64,000 nucleotides of DNA from Sceloporus undulatus (lineage: Eukaryota > Chordata > Lepidosauria > Squamata > Phrynosomatidae). Positions within the stretch are counted from its first letter, which is position 1. Every line of letters begins with the position of its first letter. The stretch is taken from the NCBI RefSeq assembly GCF_019175285.1, contig NC_056527.1, forward strand, positions 124,000,112 through 124,064,111. The letters run 5' to 3'. Under the pieces are notes generated by a model that saw only the letters and a list, made by a program, of their open reading frames with translations, searched no databases and was not told the origin of the DNA. This document shows, piece after piece, positions 1-10,100 of the stretch. The position numbers and the translations under genes are program-made.

Positions 1-85
1 CCTATCACAAGATTTGTTCAGAGGGCATTTGCCTTTCCCTTTCTGTGAAGCTGAGAGTAAGTGACTTGCCCAAGGGAGACTCAAC
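1..85 (-). repeat. Sauria SINE fragment
   Basis: The motifs agatttgttcagag, gctgagag and gtgacttgcccaag are in the order of the reverse strand of the squamate Sauria SINE. It is cut by the window edge. Confidence 0.7.
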
Positions 86-1066
86 CTATAGTAGATGTTT
101 ATGTTTTCTGGACCATCCCCACCAATATGTGGGATGACACTAAAAAGAAATTGAAAAGGATGTCAAGACAATTTTGCAAAAGCTAGGTTTTGCCCCTCTC
201 CTATACTTTGTTTCCTAATTTAGCCTTTAAGTAGGCTTCCCACCAAGTTTTCCTAGTATAGATGTTAGGCAAAAAGATCTCCAAAGGATCTCTTTCCACT
301 ATGAATTACCTTGAAAATGTTAGCATATATTAGCTACTAGCCAGTCCTTTGAACTTCGTTTTAAAACCTTTTATTTTTACATTTGAAGATGCTTGTGTGT
401 GCTGTCTAGACCTGGTGACTTGTTTGTTTTTAGGTAAATAGTAAAATTAATGTTAATAATATACCCTTGCTTCTTTTAGCCTCTGATTTATTTATCCAGA
501 TGCCTGTAAAAGTGGTTCAGTGATGACTAACTAGTACAGTCAGCGTTATGAATAAACTGATTCAGCTTTTCTGTGATCTTCCCATCTTTCTTCAATCAAT
601 CACCAGGTTTCATGCAGGGATTTGACTTTCCTAAGTCAATCCTCTTCATTTTCTTTTGAATGAAGATGATGATTTTTAAGAAAGTAGCACCGTCATGTGA
701 GAATGGTTGCCCACCAAAGTAGGGCTCTCAATACTTTTATATACACTCCAACTCTCGTATCTGCGGGGAATACTTTTCAGATGGGTGGAAGATAGCGAAA
801 ATCACAGATAATGGCAAACCCTATATTTCCCCCAGATGTTGACCATAGAGTCATGCTGGAGGACTTCCAGATACCCAGAGATAGCTTTTTTCTTTGGATG
901 CAGCAGCTACCGATCCCATGAATATATGGGTTGTACTGTGATGTGGCTTATTATCTTTGCTACTGACGTGAACTTTATTTGCAATCTGAGAACTTAGTTG
1001 ATTCTGTTTGCTGTTTCTACCCTTTAGTAAATAAATGGGTCTCCATGTGTCTGTATTCTCTTCCAG
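86..1066. other. PDLIM2 intron, 3' part
   Basis: No exon recognised. A decayed DNA-transposon-like patch may lie near 745-935. Confidence 0.5.
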
Positions 1067-1151
1067 TTTCCAGTCTCTGGGGAGTTCAGCCAGGATCTCC
1101 GGTGAGCAGTCTCCACCGCTGCAAGGACAGCAGCATCCAAGCAGAAAACAG
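1067..1151 (+). CDS. PDLIM2: PDLIM2 internal exon (linker)
   Basis: The acceptor follows a pyrimidine tract (tctcttccag) and the donor is CAG|gtaaag. The first base completes a codon begun in an exon before the window; the exon then encodes SFQSLGSSARISGEQS and ends in phase 0. SFQSL is shared with human PDLIM2. The rest is low-complexity linker. Confidence 0.85.
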
Positions 1152-4100
1152 GTAAAGAGCCCAAACTATGTGTGTGATTCCTTGGGTCTCTGTAGATGTC
1201 TATATAGCACCATTAGTGCTGCTCTGAGTAATTTGTCTTAGAAAAGTGGTTTTTCCTTCCTGCACATATGGATTTTGCAAAAGGAGTGGTTTGAGACTCT
1301 GGAGATCAAGGTTCGATTCCCTGCTTGGCCATGGAAACCCATTGGGTGTACTAGGGTGTCACACACTCTCAGCCCCAGACAACTTTGTGATTAGGTTGCC
1401 ATAAGTCAAAAATGACTTGAAAGCACACAACAACAACAGTTATATTTTAATCTGATTTCCTCTCCTGCCCCCTTGTCCTGCTCTATCAGATCTCATGCTA
1501 GCCAACAAGTACCTTGTCTGAGATTCTAACAGTGGCATATTCTTGGTTCTCTTCCTACACTACAAGTTGTGTAGCCCCTGCCTTTGCTGCCCTCTTCAGC
1601 CTCTTACCTGTTGGCTTCCCTCCTGTGCCTGTACAGTAGTTCAATGTTTTCTTGCACATGTCCTTGCAGGTAAGGTGCACACCTGGCTGGCAATGTTTGC
1701 TTGTTCCTACCTGGTGTTTCTAAGCAACAACTGGGAGCCGAGGAGGCAGAACCAGTTTAGGGAGATGCTCTCTGCATCGGGGTGGTGGCATGTGAGGCTG
1801 CCTCCCAAATGTCCTGCTTGCCTCTCTTTACTCTTGGGATCTATGAAAGGATCTATTCAGAACAATCCCCTGGCTGCCTCCGGCAAAGTTTGTGCCGTTT
1901 ATGCTATTGGGAATCCCTGAGCCAAGTTCTGCAGCATCCTTCCATTCTGAGATAGCTTTGCAGTGGGGTTTGTAGAAGCTTAGTTGTTCAACGGAGTCGG
2001 TGGTTTCCAACGTTTGGTCCTGCAGGTCTTTGCGACTTCAGGTTCCATACTCCCCAGCCATTTTCAGCGACTGATAAGGATTTTGTTTTAATTACATTAG
2101 TATAGTACAATGGTTCTCAAATGCTGACCTTCCAGGTGTTTTGGACTTCAGCTCCCAGCTTGGTGAACATTCAGGGATTCTAGAAGCTGAAGACCAAAGT
2201 TCGCAATAAACACCCTTCCAATAGTTATGATAGCACTGAAGAATTTGATAAACTGTGGGCAGTTTCCCCCTTCTGAATGCTTGCAGACCAGAAGGGCCTT
2301 TAGAGGCCAGGCTGTTTGAGGAATATTTCCCAGTACTTTCCCCCACATCCTTCTGTCCCTGTCCTTTTTCTTTTCTTTTTCTTACACAAATATTATTTTC
2401 TCTTTGCTGGATCCTTCCTTTTTGTGAATTCCAGTGCCAGTCACTAAGGGGGATAGGGGCGGGGGAGTAGTGGAAGCAAAAGGTTTAACACAATTGCGGA
2501 CTGTGCAAATGAATAAAGCATGCAAATTAAGTCTGCAAAGGCTTGTCTGTCCCCTTTGTGTAATTTGAATTAAAGAGTTTTTGCTTTTGGCCTAGCAGAC
2601 TGTTATTTGTTGACTTAGATCAATGGCCTGCCCATGTCCTGAAGGTTTTGGGGTGGGTGTTGGAAGCGAAAATAACACTCTACTTAACCAAAATAGAACT
2701 TAAACACATGTTTAAAAGTTTTTTTAAAATCCTCCCTTTCTTTATTCAGTTCTCAGCTGTGAACCTGGCACACAGGTTGGTCTTAATGCTTCTGAATGGT
2801 GGTGCTTAGGCTTGGATTAGCAGGGCTGAGTCAGATGGAGTTTTCATACTATCAGTGCCATTCTTTGTACTCTTTAGAACATGGCGCATCAGCATGGTGT
2901 TGGGATTGACACATTCCATACTTGAATGTGAGCTCTTTTCCCATAGTGACTAAGAGATTATGAATCAGGAAATCCTTGGTATGAATCTTTTTTTATGCCA
3001 TGTTACCATCATGGTGCACTCAGCCAAACCATTCTCATTCAGTCTCAGTCTCTAGCCCACTCAAATATATAATTTGTGGGGTAAGCATAATAACATGGTT
3101 TTGTTTTCAAAAGTTTTTTTGTAAGGATTGCAACTAGATAATGTGTAGAAACTCCCCACATGGTTGGAAGCACCGTATAAATATTGACTGGAATCCTGTT
3201 GGGGACTCATATGTTTTCATAAGTGGATTTACTTCTACTGGAATTAGAATTGGGCAGTTGCATAATATCTGTATCCAGTGAAGGACTGCTGTTATATTAC
3301 TACATAAAGAAGTCGCGACGAAGTGACTGATGTGCATTGGGACTGATGCACACCAGGACTAATGTTCATCAGTCCCATTCTTCACCAAGACACCAGCTAG
3401 GGAGCGCTGATGTGCATTGGTAGAGCCCAGGACGCACTGGGACACACTTGCTGGTGTCCCATTATGCATCTTCACAGTTCACTAATGGGGTTTCTTAGCA
3501 CCTCTGCTATGTAGCTAAGTATGCACAGTGTTACAGAACACATACCATGATTATTGTTGTTGTTGTGTGCCTTCAAGTCATTTCCAACTTATGCCGATCC
3601 TAAGGTGACCCTATCCTGAGGTTTTCTTGCCAACAGTTACTCAGGGGAGGTTTGTCACTGCCATCCTCTGAGGCTGAGAGGATGTGACTTGCCCAAGGTT
3701 ACTCAATGGGTTTCATTGCCGAGCTGGGAATTGAACTCTGGTCTCCAGAGTCATGGTTCAACACTCAAACCACTGTGCCACACTGGATGTAATAGAGGAT
3801 TCTATTATTTGCATCAAGCATTGTTCGTTGCAAATCTGCACCTTGTTCCTGAATGCACCTCTTCCACTGCTGACTGGGAGGCTGAATATTTGAGCTTTTC
3901 TGGGCCTATCAAGTGGGCTTTAGAGCCAGTTTCCCTGGGGGATCATGCTGGAATGCCCATGTCTTCCCAAGAAACCTGTTCCTTTCCTCCTATGGTCTTG
4001 GAGCTCCTTGTGTCTATGCCTGTGTGTCTTGGCATGTCCCTCTTCTGTTGCTTTTGGGTTGGGTGCTGTTGTTTGTTTGCTTGCTTTGGCTCCCGGGGCT

Positions 4101-7100
4101 GAGTTCTTGGTGTTTCTGCTATGTTCTGGGGCTATTTTGCAAGCCCAAATTGGGAAGGGAGGTTGGCTCCAGAACGGGCTTGCCAGCTGGCACCTTGCTT
4201 GCCCCAGCCCCGCAACCCCTTGGCTTCTCTACTGTGTTTTTCTTTCCCTTCTAGCATTTATTTGCTTTAGTATTTGGCTCTGTTGGTTGGCCTCCTCCCT
4301 ACCCCAGCGGTTGCATCAGTCCTGGGGGCTGAGATTTGAGTATTGGAGGGTGATTAGGTGAAGCTTAGGTTTGGTTTGTTCTCCCTTATCTTATTTCCCC
4401 CAGAAAAAAAATCCTTAGCTGTGCATTTCTCCAGATGGGGAATGATCAGCAACTAACCTAGGAGAAGTGCCACTTCTCATATGAGCTGCAAAGCAAAGAG
4501 GAACCATCTCTGGGCTGTATTTCCCTGTTCCTTGTTCTTCCTAACGTCCAGAGTCAGAAAGCTTTGCTGAGACAAAGAAGAGACTGCTTGAAGCTTCCAC
4601 ATTTAATACATGTGTGTTCCAACTTGGATAGATAAATTCTGAACTCATCCTGGTGACAGCTTGACTTGAGAGCTAGAACCTTGCTGAACTGGACCAAGGC
4701 TGGGTTAGATCAAATACCCCACTAAATGCCTCTAGGAAAGCCATAGGTCAAATGCGAAGGGAATCACTGGACTCTTTGTTACCAACCAGAAAGTGGGATC
4801 TAATGGTGTACTGCTTCTGAGTAAGGAGGTCCCCTAAAGGCATCTGATCTTGGTAGCTAAGCATTCTCAGCCCTGGTTAGTACTTGGACAGGAGATGACC
4901 AATGAATGCCAGGTGCTATAGGCTAGATTTCAGAGGCAGGAACTGGCAAAATCATCTCTGAGTATGCCTTGCCTAAGAAAACCCTCTGAAATGTATGGAA
5001 TTGCCATAGGCTGAGCCCAAGGCTACAGTCCTGGATGGCTTCAGGATTGGCACTTAAAGTTGCTTCTGGAATTGCTCGAGATTTCATGACCATGGAAGTG
5101 TCACATATTGTCCCCATCCTGACACACATGGGCTGACATCTCCTGTTGATAAAACCATTCAATCAATTGTTGAATGATGGGTCAACACATAGGTAATTCC
5201 CATTGATTCAGTGGCTCTGCTGTAGTCAGGTCTTTTAAAACTATTTCGGCTAGAGCAGGCCATACTCTTGATTTAATGTTTTTTCCAGTAATGCTGTTGC
5301 CATTTGGGTAAGCAATCTGAGAAGACCGTTGTTTTGAAATCCTGTCCTAGCTGTGCCCACAGTTTACTGGGATCATCCTGGGGTTTGGGAGTTGGAGGTC
5401 AGTCATATGTGAAATTCATAGCTGGCAGGCCTTATGTTGTGGGTCTTCTGCACTGGAGGGTTTCTGTGAATTTGTGTGTTTGGCAGGTTTCCTGAACTGG
5501 AGAGTCTGGCACATCAAGTCATTTAGCAAAACCACATGGAATGGCATGAATGGTTACATGGAATATTTGTGTGGCTTGAATTATTCCTTGGAGTCAGCTG
5601 TGTATGTATAGAAGATGGGTGGGCACTCCAGAGCCAAGGACTGGTTTTTGCTTAGAGGACAAAAGAGGGGTGGTGAGGTCCAGCTCCAAAATCTTCTCCA
5701 AAATTTCTAGCACGGAAGGAGAAATTGTCTCTTTGTTTTTTGTCTTAGTTTTGTTTTAGAAAAAGTAGATCCTATAGAAATACTGACTAGTATGTTTCTG
5801 TCAAGGCTCTTGCATGCTGCTGCTCCCAGGAACATTTGCTTCTACTTAGGAAGAGGTTTCTTCTTTCTTCCATCTCCAGGGCCCTTAAATAGGAGCAGAT
5901 GAAGTGAGGGAGAGAAAGGTTTTTTTGTTAATTGTTATCACTGGACTAGCAGTACTGTGCCTTGAAAATAACAGCCTTCGTGGGGTTAAGAAGAGAAAAA
6001 TAGAAGACACGCAAGGAGGACAACAGGCAAAAGAGTACCAGGACGTTGGAGGGGGTGAGGGAGGAATGTTACTGTCCACCACCCGCTATGGGATGTTTAA
6101 ATGTTTTTATTCATTAAATAGTTTAATGCAATTTTAAATAAACGGAGTATAAATAAAGTCATATAGGAAATATATAGACATATAGAGTGTTTGTGTATGG
6201 GGGGGGGGCGAGGAATTGTATTGTACTGCAACAGAGAGAACTGTGGAGGAGGGAGGAAGAAGGGACTTCTGTGACCTAGATACAGCAGCAGAGAAGGCCT
6301 TCTCTGTCCTGAATCCTGAACAAATGCAACTCAGATGTTAGTGGGATGCAAAGGGGAGCCTCTCCAGAAGATCTTACTGAACAAGCCAGCTCATATGGGT
6401 GGAGGCAGCCCTTTAAGTATCCTATTCCTAACCCCCTTAAGGCTTTAAATAGTCAAAATCAGCACTTTGAATTAGGTCCCAAAACAACCCCCCAAGTCAC
6501 TATGGCTGCTGTACAGTACTAGGAGACTTGTGTGCTCCTGATAGCTCCAGTTGGCATTCTGGACTGTCTGAAAATGCTAAATGCCATGTAGACTAACTTT
6601 CAGTAACGCAGTTGGGATCTAAGGAGGGCAGGTGTCAGTGTGGGCAGAACCATCCTCTCTGGAAAAGTGGGCACTCCAGCCTAAATGGAGAGAAGGCACT
6701 CCTAATGGACATGACTGCCCCCTTGGCATCCTAATTCAAGTGCAGATCTAGGAACACACTGCCTTTAAACCTTAGTCTTCCAAGAGACTCTTACCATGAC
6801 CAAGAGAGACTGAACCCTATATTACAAAGGTGCTGGTCTACTCATTAGGAGCACCTCTGTCCTGTCTAGATTTAAGCTTCAATTTGTTTGCTCCCATCTA
6901 GTCCATGACACTTATCCTGGCCAGACAAGCCAGGAGCTGCCACCTCTTGGATTGGATCTATTTAGGCCAGTATTGTCTGTTGTGATTATCAGCAGTGCAT
7001 GCTGGAGAACTTGAGCAAAGGTTTCCTCATTTGCTGCAGCTGCATACCTCTTCCAAGCTCAGCTGTGCTGCTCTGCTCTTCCTGTTGGGGTGATGGACTT

Positions 7101-10100
7101 CATCTAGAAGGCCTTGGGCGCTCTCTTCTGGTCAGTGCCTTGCACTGAAACACGCAGATGTCAGTTGTGGAAGGATGACCTTTGACTACTCCCACTGGGC
7201 AGTGAGATACAGCCACCCAAATGCTTTAGGAGAGGCACTGACTGTTAGAGCTCAAGGTTCAGTATATGCATAAAAATATGAAAACTTTGTCTGTCTTTCC
7301 CTCCTCACCCTGGCTTTGTTGTTGTTAACTGTCATCAAGTTGACTTCTGCTTATGGTAATCCTATGAAGGAGAGACTCAAGGCAATTGTTGCTTCCTTGA
7401 CTGAGTCTATCCATCTGTAATGTGGTCTTCCTCTTTTCCTACTGCCTTCTGCCTTACCAACCATTACTGTCTTTTCTAGAGAGTTATGTCGTCTCATGAT
7501 ATGCCCTCAAAAATATGTCCCAGTTTGGTGATCTTGGCTTCTATGCAGAGTCCAGGCTTCATTTGCTCTAATACCCATTTACCTGTGTTTATCTTTTTAG
7601 CAGTCCACAGTATCCATAGAACTCTTCTCCAATAGCACATTTCAGAATGATTCTCTTCCTTCTCTTCTCTTGTTTTGTTTTGTTTTGTTTTCCTTCCTTC
7701 CTTCCTTCCTTCCTTCCTTCCTTCCTCTTAGTCTCACAGATGCTACAAGATCCCTTTGCATATTGATACCCCAGACTAACCTGGTCATGTCTTCAAATTC
7801 TAAATGAAAGATTTTGGTGCTACTTGTGCAAAAGAGCTGAGTGCTAAAAAAATGCTTTCCATGGGTCCTTGGGAAAGTCAGTATAGGTGGCAACTCCTGG
7901 ATTTCTTTTTCTCTCGCAGAAGGCATTATGCCATCTTCTTTGCTACCTAGTGTCTTAACACGTTTTTCTTCTTCTGACTGTTGCAGGAGCAGAGGAGCCT
8001 CACCCATTCCAGTGTGTCTCCAGTGCCAGTTCTTCCTCCACTGAATGGCTCTCCATCACCAGGATCATATTCACTCTACAACCCTTGGGAGATCAGGAGA
8101 GATCAGGACAGGAGCTCCTCATCTTCTTTCAATCGCAGTTACAGGTGATCCAAATGCATCTGAGGAAGCAGACTAAAGTCTACAAAAGCTCATGCTGCCA
8201 ATTTCCTTCTTTCAGTTAGTCTCAAAGCTGCTACAAGATCTCTCAACATACTTAAATGACTAGGGCTTTTTTGGCCCATTTCAGAGAGCCTGGCTGGGCA
8301 AGGGTTAATGTGAAGCTACTGTTGACAAGCCTGGAGGTTGGGCAGATCTGGGCGTCATTTGCAGGGAGTGTCCTTCCATACATTCTCAAAAAGAGAAGGA
8401 GAGAGACAGGTAACACCTAAACCGGGAAGAGAGGCTTTCAGGTGAGAGAGAAACAGGATGATTAGTCATTACACTGATCCTTGGGGGTCTTTATACCTAG
8501 ACACCTCCTTGGAATGAAGAAGAGTCCAGGTACTGCCTTATATGCCCATTTTCCATTTGTGATCCATTTCCTGGAGGTGTGGTGCTTAATAAAGCTTTAA
8601 AAGACCTGGTCAGAAGAAGGCTTCCTCTTGCTCTCAGCTGCTTTGGTAGGTGGGATTTTTGATAATGGCAAGTGGAAGAGAGTGGAACTCTATGGTAAAG
8701 ATTTAATTTGTGTGCCTCCCTATAGTATCACAAGTTTTGGATTCAAAGATATAGCTGTATTATGTATGTAGAATCAGTATGTAGAGAGAGATCTTGTAAC
8801 ACCTTTGAGATGAACTGGAAGAAGTTGGCAGCATGAGCGTTCATAGACCTAAGTCTACTTTCTCCTAATGCATCTTAGGAAGTAGACTTAAGACTATGAA
8901 ATCTCATGCTGCCAAATTCTTTAAGTTAGTCTCAAAGGTGCTACAAGATCTCTCTACCTATTGGGAACTGATTCTTTAGAAACGAGAAGTCATTGCATGG
9001 CTTGTTTTGGTGGATGGATGACTTGTGTGTGGATGCAATTGTCACTGCTGCCCAACCTGGAGCAAATTAAGTTCCAAGTTGGGTAGGTTTGTAGAGCCTT
9101 GTTCCTCCTTCTCTATACACATGACCAGACTTCAAGAGTCTCACATCCTTCCTCTGAAACCCTTGCTTCTAGAAGCATTTTGCAAGCTACCTGTTCCCTG
9201 GATCTCTCCCAGTCCCACCTCTTTTTCCAAGCTCTGCAGAAAAGGATAGTGATGACTGATGACTGGTTTGTCCTGCCCTCCTGGATAAAAAGCTTGAGGG
9301 ATTCCATCCCCACCCTAAGCCTAAATTTAGCACACTTGTTCTGTCTTCCTCTAGTCTGGATTCAGAGGCAGCCATGCATCGTTTGGAAGGGGACTCCGAG
9401 GTCTATAAGATGATGCAAGAAAACCGCGAAACCAGGGCCCCGCCACGACAGTCAAGCACATTCCGCTTGCTCCAGGTGGCTCTGGAGTTGGATGAAAAAG
9501 GTGGGCAACAAAAAGGCACACTTGTGTGTGTGCGTGTGTGTGCATCTGGGAGTAGGAGGGAAATATGTGATTCCTTTTTGAAATGTGTCCCTTTGCAATA
9601 CTCTTCATGTTGCTGGTGTTCTTATTCTTCTGCCCCATCTTGTTCACCTGAAACATTTTTCGAACTGATGCAAAGATAAATGCCCTTGCTGTTGGAGGCA
9701 AGGGAAAACTCCTAAGACCAAGGATGCATGGCCCACCAGTAACTGGCAGATTGGCCAATTAAAGCTTGTTTGTATCTGAAACTATGTGCATACTGCTGTG
9801 TTGCTATGAAAGGGAATGAATAAGAAAATATTTATTTTACACTTTCTACCCAGCAGATTTTACTTCACACAGTTATCTCACATTTTCTTACTGATATTAA
9901 ATTTTGGTAATGTGAAAACATTGTTTCAGGATAATAGTTTACAGCTTCACTTTTGGACAGACACTTGATTGCAAAGTGTTTTTGAACCATTAGTCAGCTG
10001 CTTACCAATAGATAGGGGAACAAACCCCTGTTGCTTTAGCAGCTGCCACCCAGTAATTGGGGAATGGGAGACTTTCATAGTCCCTATGTATTCCCTGAAC

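Noticed and set aside
1543-1920. 125-codon open frame in the PDLIM2 intron
   Set aside because: No splice sites or motif that would join it to PDLIM2, and no known family.
3689-4361. Overlapping 113-138 codon open frames in the PDLIM2 intron
   Set aside because: They begin inside a Sauria SINE and run through Cys/Leu-rich low-information sequence; no homology recognised.
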